A DNA stretch of 64,000 nucleotides from JALZVT01 sp964611345 (GTDB lineage: Bacteria; Pseudomonadota; Gammaproteobacteria; Pseudomonadales; Azotimanducaceae), in NCBI GenBank assembly GCA_964611345.1, contig CAZSYU010000001.1:65895-129894 (forward strand), in the 5' to 3' direction. The notes below the pieces were generated by a model. That model saw only the letters and a program-made list of their open reading frames with translations, was not told the origin of the DNA and did not search any database. Shown here in pieces: positions 34,550-43,083 of the stretch. The position numbers were made by a program, and so were the translations under genes. The stretch's first letter is position 1. Every line of letters starts with the position of its first letter.

Positions 34550-37042
34550 TTAGCCGCCGAACCGGTAGCGCAGTTTTACCACCAGTTGATCAACAATTGG
34601 TTGATCGAGACTGCGGTCAAGCAGGTCGCTGAAGTTTTCATCATTCAGCGCAAAACCTACATCAGACGTGCGGGTATAAACGATAAACAGATCGGATAAA
34701 GGCGCGAGCTCCCACCGGTAGCGCGCCTGAATCACCATGTCCGATAGCGCGAAGTCGTCAGCTCTGCCAGGAGGATTGCCGGTTGGGATAAGATCGCCGG
34801 GTGTGTCGGGTACCAGAAAGAACTCATCTTCGCGCGCCTTGATGGCGATCCACTGGGCAGAAAGACGAAATTGCTGACGAGCAGAGAAGTAGTACTCAAT
34901 ACCCAGGCGTGGCTGCCATTGGGTCGCCTTGAAGGTGGTGAAGTTGCGATCCTCCTGATGCAACAGCCAGCCGTCCCGATCGCGATAGCGCACAGACAGT
35001 TCAACGTTGAGCCGATCCAGTGGTCGCCAGGTGAGACCTGCACTGGCGGTGTACGAATCGCCGCCAAGGTTTTCTTCGTCGAAGCCGACACCGGCTCGCC
35101 ACGCAAACCGGTTTGAGCTGTTGGTGCTGTAGCGCAGGCTGGCGCTGCTGCGTTCGGTGATTCGATAGCTGCCATTGCCAAAGCTATTGAGATCATCAAA
35201 CGCTGGCGTGAAGTGTCCCACGCGCCAGGTGAGGTTGGAAAAGTTGTTGAACATGATGCGATCAGAAAGCAATATCCCACCACCGAGAAACTCATCGTCT
35301 GTGTTTCTGTCGACAAATCCGCGCACGTCGAACTGATTGTTGCGACCTATTCTGGGGTTGCTATTGGTGCGGATATGGGCCGAGCGAATGCGGCTGCGAT
35401 CGTTACGCGCCAGAAAGCCGAGATCGTTGATGTCGACGTTACGGTCTGTATGTTCGAGACCCAGCCGATAGCGCCGGCCGCGCTTGGGAGTGTACTCAAA
35501 GTCGATGAAGCCACCGTAGCCACGCCGTACACCGTCTATGTCTGAGGTGAAGAACTGGCCATCGATTGCCAGGCCGCCGTTGGGCGACAAGTAGTGCCCA
35601 TCGATGCTCTGAGCCAGCGCATCGCCCTGATTGTGCAGTACCGCGGTAGCGAGCACGCCAAGGGCGCGATAGGCCCCGCCTTCGTTGTCTTCGTATAATA
35701 GCCGCGCAATCGCGTAATCGCTGCCTTCAACGTGCAGGTTCTCATCGAAGAATTCGCCGTTGGGTCCTTCAATGGTGGCGTCAAACTTGGTCGTTTTCTC
35801 GAGTGCGCCCAGAAAGCCGTAGCGAATTCTCCCGGACTGGCCCGTCAGTTTCGCTGCGCCGATGAGTTCGGCGGGTTGGATGAGTTCGCGTTGGCTGATG
35901 TTCAATCCATCGGGGTTCAGGGGTTCACGAGGGAAACCGCCGATGCGGCGAGTGTTCACCAGGGTGTAGGGCGTGCCAGCATTACCGACGCCACCGTTGT
36001 TGATAGCGGCGCGTGGCGATGCGACAAAAATCTCCTGCCCTTCCTGAAAGAACAGGCGTTTTTCGGGAAAGAAGTTTTCTACTGCCGTCAGGTTGATCAC
36101 CACGTCGTCTGACTCCACGCCGCCAAAATCAGGATTGATGGTGGCGTTGACCTGAAAGTTAGTGGTGGGTCGCCAGAACACATCGGCGCCGAAGCGGTAG
36201 CCCACGTCGTCATCGATGTTGTCGCCGGTAACCGCAGCAAAGGGATAGATGTTGTATTGCTGGCGCGGCTGAACATCGTGCAAGGTCATTGGCTGCAGTG
36301 TGGACATGAATACAGGCTTGGTACCGGGCAGTGCGGGCCAACCCCAACGCTCGTCCCGGTAGGCGACCTTGCGTGACATAAACAGGCCCATCGCGCGCTC
36401 CGCACCCGCCGCCGGCATGGAAACGGTGCCCCAGGGAATGAAGAACTCCGCACTCCAGCCCTTGTCGGTAACAGCAGTCGCCGAGCGCCATGGGCCATCC
36501 CAGTCCGATGAAAACTTGCGTTCTGGCAATACGGTGCCGTCCTGAATGGAGCCGCCAAGATTCACACCGAACCAAAATCCGTAACGGCCTTCACCCGAGG
36601 TATCGAGCGTGATGTTGATGCTGTCCCGGTTGATGGCCCGTACATCACGCCCAGACAGACGGCTAATCAGGGTGCCTGCGGGTTGCTCCATGTCGATGCC
36701 TATATAGAGCCCGCGTTCGGTATGAAAGAACCGCACCAGGGTCTCGCTGGTGGTGTCTTTCAGCGTATCGGGCTCGATGACAAAAAACTCATCGTAGGCG
36801 GGTAAGGTTGGCCAGATTGACTCTTCCAGTTTTCCATCGATTTTAATGTCGACGCTACTTGCGGTGACGCTGCGAATGTCAATCGCTGCGTTGTTGGTAA
36901 TCTTTACCGTGCCGGGATTTACCTCGGCCGTGCTTGCTGCCCAGGCGACTGTAGAGGCGAAAGTAGATGCGAACACACCAACACACATGCCCCCAAGCGG
37001 CCAGCGGGCTGCCCAGAATGAGCGCTGTGTGCGTTTACTCAA
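34550..37042 (-). CDS. CBM9-like/DUF5916 outer-membrane protein
   Basis: About 830 residues from TTG 37042 (LSKRTQRSFWAARWP), which gives a clean signal peptide ending TVAWAAS. The frame is open to 37270, but that would overlap the upstream gene by 227 bases. After the signal comes a CBM9-like N-terminal domain (VDIKIDGKLEESIWPTLPAY, then YIGIDMEQP). A long DUF5916-type region rich in alternating beta-strands follows, ending LVVKLRYRFGG, a beta-barrel-like C-terminus. It is probably an outer-membrane barrel with a periplasmic sugar-binding-like domain. Function unknown. The start is one base past the DUF3604 stop (TGAGTTG), so they are coupled. Confidence 0.82.
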   Translation of the reverse strand: MSKRTQRSFWAARWPLGGMCVGVFASTFASTVAWAASTAEVNPGTVKITNNAAIDIRSVTASSVDIKIDGKLEESIWPTLPAYDEFFVIEPDTLKDTTSETLVRFFHTERGLYIGIDMEQPAGTLISRLSGRDVRAINRDSINITLDTSGEGRYGFWFGVNLGGSIQDGTVLPERKFSSDWDGPWRSATAVTDKGWSAEFFIPWGTVSMPAAGAERAMGLFMSRKVAYRDERWGWPALPGTKPVFMSTLQPMTLHDVQPRQQYNIYPFAAVTGDNIDDDVGYRFGADVFWRPTTNFQVNATINPDFGGVESDDVVINLTAVENFFPEKRLFFQEGQEIFVASPRAAINNGGVGNAGTPYTLVNTRRIGGFPREPLNPDGLNISQRELIQPAELIGAAKLTGQSGRIRYGFLGALEKTTKFDATIEGPNGEFFDENLHVEGSDYAIARLLYEDNEGGAYRALGVLATAVLHNQGDALAQSIDGHYLSPNGGLAIDGQFFTSDIDGVRRGYGGFIDFEYTPKRGRRYRLGLEHTDRNVDINDLGFLARNDRSRIRSAHIRTNSNPRIGRNNQFDVRGFVDRNTDDEFLGGGILLSDRIMFNNFSNLTWRVGHFTPAFDDLNSFGNGSYRITERSSASLRYSTNSSNRFAWRAGVGFDEENLGGDSYTASAGLTWRPLDRLNVELSVRYRDRDGWLLHQEDRNFTTFKATQWQPRLGIEYYFSARQQFRLSAQWIAIKAREDEFFLVPDTPGDLIPTGNPPGRADDFALSDMVIQARYRWELAPLSDLFIVYTRTSDVGFALNDENFSDLLDRSLDQPIVDQLVVKLRYRFGG

Positions 37043-37043
37043 C

Positions 37044-38996
37044 TCAGCGTGCCGGGTTGTACCAGATAGGTGATGACCAGGCGCGCTCCTGAATGGTGGC
37101 TTGCATGTCGGCGCGTGGTTCAACACCCGCCCGTATGGCATCCCAGGTCGACCAGCGGCAGATCGGGTTTTCCAGCACGCGGGCGTAGTAGAACGCGTTT
37201 TGGCTGGTATCAAATTCCGGATCTTGCCATACCGCCTTGAGTTCAGCCGCTCCCTTGTCAGCGCTTGCACTGCAATCGGCCAGATTCACTGTGGCACCGT
37301 TATCAGGACAACGGTGCGTGGCGGGGTCAACCGCAAGTCCATCAGAGCAGGCAATATCAAACACCTTTTCCTGGGTCTTCCCGTTTTCTACCCAGCCTTT
37401 GATGATTTGCAGGCGCTGCAGGGCACCGCTGTCGTTGTCGCGCAGTGCCCAGGCGTAAAACTGGGGTGTCTGGTTGGTTGCGTCCTCGGGAGAATTGCCG
37501 GGTGCCGGGTTCAGGTCGCTGCCCATTGGCACACCGGTGGCGTACAGGTTCTTGATTTCTTGTGTTTCATCAACTGTTGCTGTGTCAAAAGCGTAACCGC
37601 CAAAAAACCGCAGTTTGATGTGCGGGCCGGAGGTTGAGAAGGTTTCCTTGCGGCGAAAGGCAGCATAAATCGCGTCACGCGTGTTCGCCTCTGCCCACAC
37701 GCCAGCCAAACCAGAACCGCCCCAATACCGCGAGGGGCCGTTTGCGTACTTTTCGCCGTTAGGTCCGGGCTCGTCGAGTGGTACTGAGCCGCGCAGTTGC
37801 GGCTCTATGTCGAGCACACCGGTTTTGCTCCAGTAATTGTCCTCATCAAACGATCCGGCGGCGTTGTGGGTGTCTGAGGAGCCGATGACGCCAAACTTGT
37901 AGGGGTTGAACCCGGCGTCTTCCTGCATTACCAGTCCGTTCAGGTACGCCTCGCGTACATAGCTGCCCTGCGGTCGGCTCGGCAAGGTGGAGGCGATACG
38001 CAGCGGCATGATCTCGAAGTTGGCCCACTCATCGTTGGGTGACAATAGAGGGTGCGTGTCCGATGTGCCTTTAACCTGGGTGTTTTCAACCAGTGGCTCG
38101 TTGCGCATGCGTTGCGCCCCATAGTCGGCATCAAACGCTGAGCCATCCCATTTCCTTTTCGCGAACATCCAGCCATCGGAGCCATTGGAGTTGTGCGGAA
38201 TCGCCAGCCCTTCAATGCCTTTGGCGCGTTGCTCATCCAGCCAGTTCCACAGGTCTTCCGGCTGCGAGTCGTAGGCAGGGAAGGGCTCTGCAGGAACATT
38301 ACTGCCACGAAAGACCACGTTCCGGTGCAGGTTCTGAAATTCATCGGCTGACTTGGTGTATTCGTAGGCAATGAACGTTGTGAACTTGCCCGGTTCGTTG
38401 TGGCGCTCGGCCGACGCGATGATCTGTTGCCAGGCATCGAGCGCGATAGGGCGATTGCGCAGTTCATCTTCGACGTCACTGGCGCGAGTGCTGGTGAGGT
38501 GTCGCAGCACGGCCTGGAAAGCGGCCGCAGAGCCGGGCACGTTAGTGGCGTTACGCACAAACTCGGCAATGGGGTGATCAGCAAATTCGCTGTCGGGGTT
38601 TGCAAGGTTGGGCATCATGCCCAGGTAGAGGTCATGGTCGGTGACGCCCTGAAAGTCGAGCGGTTTTTTCAGTTGCATGGAAAACCCGGACGCGTGTTCA
38701 ATGGCATCGCCTTTGGCAAACCGGTATGCATCATCCGGGGTGCGGCGCGTACCCATCAGAAATGCATCGAATGAAAAACGAGTGTGGACGTGCAGATCGC
38801 CAAAGAAGGCATCGCGCTCGGGGTTGCTGGTTACCGGCGGCGCATTAGCTGCTTGGGCGGTGGTTTGGGCGGTGGTGTCAGAGGCCGTAACAGCTGTGCC
38901 TGCGGTTGCGGCGGGTGCCTGGCGGGTTGTCTCGGCGCACGCGGCGAGGGCGATTGCCAGGCAGATACAGAGACTAAATTTTTGACCTAAAGTCAT
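37044..38996 (-). CDS. DUF3604 family lipoprotein
   Basis: A 650-residue protein. The N-terminus MTLGQKFSLCICLAIALAAC has a lipobox (LAAC), then an Ala/Thr-rich linker to about residue 55. The DUF3604 domain begins with FFGDLHVHTRFSFDAFLMG and FQGVTDHDLYLGM, His/Asp motifs of a PHP-like metal site. Further signatures are FIAYEYTKSADEFQNLHRNV and FGVIGSSDTHNAAGSFDEDN. The family is common in marine bacteria and has no settled function; a metal-dependent hydrolase role is inferred from the PHP-like residues. The coupled downstream gene encodes an outer-membrane protein. Confidence 0.9.
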   Translation of the reverse strand: MTLGQKFSLCICLAIALAACAETTRQAPAATAGTAVTASDTTAQTTAQAANAPPVTSNPERDAFFGDLHVHTRFSFDAFLMGTRRTPDDAYRFAKGDAIEHASGFSMQLKKPLDFQGVTDHDLYLGMMPNLANPDSEFADHPIAEFVRNATNVPGSAAAFQAVLRHLTSTRASDVEDELRNRPIALDAWQQIIASAERHNEPGKFTTFIAYEYTKSADEFQNLHRNVVFRGSNVPAEPFPAYDSQPEDLWNWLDEQRAKGIEGLAIPHNSNGSDGWMFAKRKWDGSAFDADYGAQRMRNEPLVENTQVKGTSDTHPLLSPNDEWANFEIMPLRIASTLPSRPQGSYVREAYLNGLVMQEDAGFNPYKFGVIGSSDTHNAAGSFDEDNYWSKTGVLDIEPQLRGSVPLDEPGPNGEKYANGPSRYWGGSGLAGVWAEANTRDAIYAAFRRKETFSTSGPHIKLRFFGGYAFDTATVDETQEIKNLYATGVPMGSDLNPAPGNSPEDATNQTPQFYAWALRDNDSGALQRLQIIKGWVENGKTQEKVFDIACSDGLAVDPATHRCPDNGATVNLADCSASADKGAAELKAVWQDPEFDTSQNAFYYARVLENPICRWSTWDAIRAGVEPRADMQATIQERAWSSPIWYNPAR

Positions 38997-39200
38997 TTCT
39001 TGAAACCCCGAATATATTTATATTATTCAATGGGTTGTCGGGAATATATAAAGGCGTTTGTTACATTGCATTCACGATGCTGAACCTGGTTATCAGCCGT
39101 CCTGCCCGGACGCCAAGAGATCCCCCAACCCCTGGCCTATTTTCGCACCCTTTACGCCTGGGTGCACTCGAGGTAGTGAAGGCTCGGGCATAATCCATCG

Positions 39201-40166
39201 ATGACTGTGTTCCTGTCTCGAGTGCTCTGCATGCTGATGACGTTGCTGCTGTGCGCGGCAGCGGCAGCCGACGTCAACCGCCTGCATCTACTGATTCCCG
39301 GTGGTGCGGGTGGCGGTTGGGATGCTACTGCGCGTGGAGTTGGTCGTGCCCTGACTGAATCGGCGCTGCTGCCCAATGTGTCGGTGCAAAACATGTCAGG
39401 TGCCGGAGGGGCAAAGGCGGTTGCACACATGATTGAGACGGCCGAACAAAATCAACACGTGCTGCTGGTTAATTCCACACCTATAGTGGCGCGCTCCTTA
39501 CAGCCCGTGTTTCGCCAATCCTGGCGCGACCTGACGCCAGTAGCAGCAGTGATCGGCGACTTCGGTATTATCGCGGTACGCGCTGATTCGAAGTTTAAAA
39601 CCTTCGCTGAGTTGCTACTCGAGCTGCGCCGTGCGCCGCGCGAGATCAAGATTGCGGGTGGCTCGAATCGCGGCGGGCTTGATCACTTAATCGCCGCATC
39701 CATATTTCGGGTTGCAGGATTACGCGCAGGAGATGCGCGTTATGTGGCGTACGATGCCGGAGGCAAAGCGTTGCTTGCCTTGCTGTCGGGTGAAACACCG
39801 GTAATGAGTGCAACGGTGGGCGACGCGATGGGCATGGTCCAGGCAGGCAAGGTGCGCATACTTGCGATAGCCGCAGACCAGCGGCTGGCCGAGTTGCCGG
39901 ATGTGCCAACCTTTACTGAATTGGGTTATCCGCTCACATTTATTAACTGGCGTGGCTTCTTTGGGGTGCCTGGTTTGTCAGAGGAGGCACAGCAGGAGTA
40001 TGCGCAGCTGCTGCAACGCATGAGTGAGACGCCACAATGGGAGGCGCTCCGAGCACAGCATGGCTGGGTGAATAACTTTGTGTTTGGGAAAGACTTTGTG
40101 CGTTACCTGGAGACGCAAGAGCGCGTAACCGGTGAACTTATGCGTGAGCTTGGTTTTATCCAGTGA
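39201..40166 (+). CDS. TctC-type tripartite tricarboxylate transporter substrate-binding protein
   Basis: A 321-residue periplasmic binding protein with a signal peptide ending near AAAAADVNR. The family core is seen in LLIPGGAGGGWDATARGVGR, VSVQNMSGAGGAKAVAHM, the pocket region KIAGGSNRGGLDHLIAAS and VRILAIAADQRLAELPDVPT. It binds a carboxylate and delivers it to TctAB; the ligand is unknown. The stop overlaps the GTG of tctB (GTGA). The 204 bases upstream are AT-rich between 39009 and 39052 and probably hold promoters for this operon and the divergent DUF3604 gene. Confidence 0.92.
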   Translation: MTVFLSRVLCMLMTLLLCAAAAADVNRLHLLIPGGAGGGWDATARGVGRALTESALLPNVSVQNMSGAGGAKAVAHMIETAEQNQHVLLVNSTPIVARSLQPVFRQSWRDLTPVAAVIGDFGIIAVRADSKFKTFAELLLELRRAPREIKIAGGSNRGGLDHLIAASIFRVAGLRAGDARYVAYDAGGKALLALLSGETPVMSATVGDAMGMVQAGKVRILAIAADQRLAELPDVPTFTELGYPLTFINWRGFFGVPGLSEEAQQEYAQLLQRMSETPQWEALRAQHGWVNNFVFGKDFVRYLETQERVTGELMRELGFIQ

Positions 40167-40663
40167 ATTGGTCCGTGCTGGTAACGCGCAAACGCTTAGG
40201 CGCTATAGTTTTTCTCGGGCTAAGTCTGTTCTATGGCGCGCAGATTCCTGACATACCGCGCCTGCCCGTAGATGCGCTGGAAGCCATGAACGCACGCTCC
40301 ATGCCCTGGGTGCTTGCGGGTGCCGGGGTGCTGTTGTCCATTGCGCTGTTTGTGTTTGGCGGCAAACCAGAGTCTAGAGGTGACGCCGCCGTGGCCTCAG
40401 CAAACCCCCACCATGTGCTCACTGCCTTGCTGCTGTTCGGCTGGACAGGCCTGTACGGCGCGCTACTCGAATGGGTCGGATTTTTTCTGGCCACCCTAAT
40501 GTTTCTGATTGGTGGTTTCTTGCTGTTGGGCGAGCGTCGTGGGCGAGTGATTGCTGGCACGGCGCTGGTTGCCGCTGGCGTGCTGTTTCTTGTGTTGCGT
40601 TTTGGTCTTGGTTTGTACCTGCCCCAGGGCTCGCTGTGGGTGCTGGTGTCGCCGAACGTATGA
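40163..40663 (+). CDS. TctB-type small membrane subunit
   Basis: A 166-residue protein with four hydrophobic segments: RLGAIVFLGLSLFYGAQIP, WVLAGAGVLLSIALFVFG, HVLTALLLFGWTGLYGALLE, and a last pair around FFLATLMFLIGGFLLLG. This is the TctB layout of tripartite tricarboxylate transporters. It starts at GTG 40163, overlapping the tctC stop, and is followed by tctA after 9 bases. It supports the permease in the inner membrane. Confidence 0.88.
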   Translation: MNWSVLVTRKRLGAIVFLGLSLFYGAQIPDIPRLPVDALEAMNARSMPWVLAGAGVLLSIALFVFGGKPESRGDAAVASANPHHVLTALLLFGWTGLYGALLEWVGFFLATLMFLIGGFLLLGERRGRVIAGTALVAAGVLFLVLRFGLGLYLPQGSLWVLVSPNV

Positions 40664-40672
40664 GGACTCTAA

Positions 40673-42208
40673 ATGTTTGAGGGCATCGCCGGGGGCCTTG
40701 GCACCGCTCTGGCGCCGTTTAATCTGTTGATGGTCACGCTAGGCTGCTTTGCGGGTACTTTCATTGGCTTGTTGCCAGGTCTTGGTCCTATCAGTGCCGT
40801 CGCGCTGATGATTCCGCTGACCTATGGTCTCGATCCCGCATCGGGCATGATTTTGATGGCCGGTGTTTATTATGGCGCGGTGTTTGGTGGGTCAACCTCG
40901 TCCATACTCATTAATGCGCCCGGCACCGCCAGTACCGTAGCCACCAGCTTCGATGGTTATCCCCTGGCCCAGTTGGGGCAAGCGGGTAGAGCATTGGCCC
41001 TGGCTGCTTATGCATCTTTTACCGGCGGTACTGTTGGCGCCGTTGCCTTGCTTGTTGCCGCACCCTTACTTGCACAGCTGGCGCTGTCGTTTCAGTCGCC
41101 GGATTACTTTGCGCTTATGGTGCTGGGTCTTACGGCAATCACCGCCATGGCCGGGCGCGGCCAAATGCTGCAGGCGGCGCTCATGACAGTGCTTGGGTTG
41201 ATGCTTGGCACCGTCGGTGCTGACGCCACCAGCGGTTTGCCGAGGTTCACGTTTGGGCGGCTGGATCTCATCGACGGGTTCAGTTTTTTGCTGCTGGCCA
41301 TGGCTACGTTCGCGCTTGCTGAGGTTGTGGGCAGTGTACTGGTCGGCAAACATCGCGAAGTACAGACGCGCGGTCGTGCAGAGCTTGGCAGTATGCGACT
41401 CACCCGCTCAGAGGTGCGTGATGTGGCGCCTGTGGTGGGGCGCTCGAGTGTGTTGGGTTTTCTGGTGGGCGTGTTGCCTGGTGTGGGTGCAACGCTTGCG
41501 TCCTTTATTGCCTATGGAGTTGAGCGCAATCTGGCGCCCGCAGCGCGCAAAAAACGTTTCGGTAAGGGTAGTTTGCGCGGCTTGGCAGCACCTGAGGCGG
41601 CGAATAATGCCGCATCCACGGGATCGTTTGTGCCTCTGCTGACGTTGGGTATTCCTGGTTCCGGCACGACGGCAATCATGCTCGGCGCGCTCATTGCTTA
41701 TGGCATTCAACCGGGGCCGCGACTTTTTGTCGATCACCCGGAGGTGTTCTGGTCGGTGATTGTGTCAATGTATGTGGGCAACATTGTGCTGCTGTTGCTT
41801 AATTTGCCCCTCATTCCTTACCTTGCTCGCTTGCTGCGCGTTCCTATCCAGTTGCTCGTGCCGCTGGTTATTCTGTTCTCGGTAGTGGGCGTGTATCTGG
41901 TGTCGTTCAATACGGTGGACATTCAGATTATGGTGCTGATTGCGCTGGTTGCCTTGCTGCTTAAAGGGCTAGGGTTTCCCATGGCGCCGGTGCTGTTGGG
42001 TTTTATTTTGGGCGGTTACCTCGAGGACAATCTGCAGCGTGCGCTTATTCTCTATGACGGTAGCGTGCGCTTTTTGTGGGAACGGCCTGCGGCGCTCGGC
42101 ATCATGCTTGTAACCCTGTGTTTTCTGCTGTGGCCTGCTTTTGAACACTTCCGCGGCGCACAAGAGTTGGCGTCGCGGCGGCGCTCAAGTAGTGCTGAAC
42201 TAGACTAG
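40673..42208 (+). CDS. TctA-type permease subunit
   Basis: A 511-residue integral membrane protein with about ten to twelve spans. Family signatures are GLLPGLGPISAVALMIPLTY, YYGAVFGGSTSSILINAPGT, the repeated half-site FLVGVLPGVGATLASFIAYG and LTLGIPGSGTTAIMLGALIA. It carries the substrate by ion-coupled symport. It is the last gene of the tctCBA operon. Its TAG overlaps the stop of the convergent PhyH gene through CTAG. Confidence 0.95.
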   Translation: MFEGIAGGLGTALAPFNLLMVTLGCFAGTFIGLLPGLGPISAVALMIPLTYGLDPASGMILMAGVYYGAVFGGSTSSILINAPGTASTVATSFDGYPLAQLGQAGRALALAAYASFTGGTVGAVALLVAAPLLAQLALSFQSPDYFALMVLGLTAITAMAGRGQMLQAALMTVLGLMLGTVGADATSGLPRFTFGRLDLIDGFSFLLLAMATFALAEVVGSVLVGKHREVQTRGRAELGSMRLTRSEVRDVAPVVGRSSVLGFLVGVLPGVGATLASFIAYGVERNLAPAARKKRFGKGSLRGLAAPEAANNAASTGSFVPLLTLGIPGSGTTAIMLGALIAYGIQPGPRLFVDHPEVFWSVIVSMYVGNIVLLLLNLPLIPYLARLLRVPIQLLVPLVILFSVVGVYLVSFNTVDIQIMVLIALVALLLKGLGFPMAPVLLGFILGGYLEDNLQRALILYDGSVRFLWERPAALGIMLVTLCFLLWPAFEHFRGAQELASRRRSSSAELD

Positions 42209-43002
42209 TCTGCGTGAATGATCTTGCCCATGCGGCGGGTCGAGCGGGCCTGGCGCTGCGTTTCGCGCTCCCCAAAGTCCTCTTCGGGCGCCTGCTCCAG
42301 TTCAAAGTGCCCGTGGGTGTCGGTGCCAGCAACCAACACGGCGCTGTCTGGCCCTTTGGTCTGACGGACGTCGGTTGCGCAGTAACGTAACACCATGCCG
42401 ATGCGCCGATCATTGGTGGTGTTGGGTCCACTGCCGTGGACGATTCCTACGTGGTGGAGCGACATCTCACCGGCGCTAAGCGGTGCGCTCAAAACTTTGG
42501 TTTCATCAATGCTGGTTTTGATCACCTGACCCCGACTGAGCAGATTGTCTTTGTGGTAGGTATTGTCATGCTCGTGCAATGGCGCTTTGTGGCTGCCCGG
42601 CAGAAAGCGCATTGGGCCCGTCTCGAGCGAGGCATCCGACAGGGCAATCCATGCGGTGATCACATTGAAGGGCTTAAGACCCCAGTAGTTCGCGTCCTGG
42701 TGCATGGACACAAACTTGCTGGTGTTCGGTTCCTTAATGAACCAGTTGATTGACCACAGCAGCACGTTTGGGCCCAACAGGCAGGCAACTCGGGAGACAA
42801 TCCTCGGGTCGTGAATCACATCCCAGGCCCAGCGCTGGGCCAAATGCAGGTCCGTCCGTTTGGCCACGCTCTGGTCGCCAAAGCGTTGTTCGAATGCTTC
42901 GTACTGGGCTCGTAAGTCTTGGGCCTCGGCGCTCGTAAAGACCGACAGCGGGGACAGATAGCCGTTGGCATCGAAGCGTGTGATTTGTTCTATGGAGAGC
43001 AT
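42205..43002 (-). CDS. Phytanoyl-CoA dioxygenase (PhyH) family protein
   Basis: A 265-residue Fe(II)/2OG oxygenase. N-terminal ITRFDANGYLSPLSVFTS, HxD in VSMHQDANYWGLKPFN, distal His in GIVHGSGPNTTNDRR with the 2OG-binding Arg, and PMRFLPGSHKAPL as in the family. The substrate is unknown. It is convergent with tctA and divergent from a gamma-glutamyltransferase-like gene (81 bases). Its location beside the carboxylate transporter suggests that it could act on an imported acid, but this is inference. Confidence 0.92.
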   Translation of the reverse strand: MLSIEQITRFDANGYLSPLSVFTSAEAQDLRAQYEAFEQRFGDQSVAKRTDLHLAQRWAWDVIHDPRIVSRVACLLGPNVLLWSINWFIKEPNTSKFVSMHQDANYWGLKPFNVITAWIALSDASLETGPMRFLPGSHKAPLHEHDNTYHKDNLLSRGQVIKTSIDETKVLSAPLSAGEMSLHHVGIVHGSGPNTTNDRRIGMVLRYCATDVRQTKGPDSAVLVAGTDTHGHFELEQAPEEDFGERETQRQARSTRRMGKIIHAD

Positions 43003-43083
43003 TGTTTACCTGTGGCTCCCAGCAAATAAGATCAAGGTAGACTGTACCCCGAAATTTCTGCCGTTTCCTGACAGGTCGCTCTC

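Noticed and set aside
37043..37270. Upstream extension of the DUF5916 protein to an ATG at 37270
   Set aside because: It would overlap the end of the DUF3604 gene by 227 bases and put about 76 residues ahead of an obvious signal peptide.
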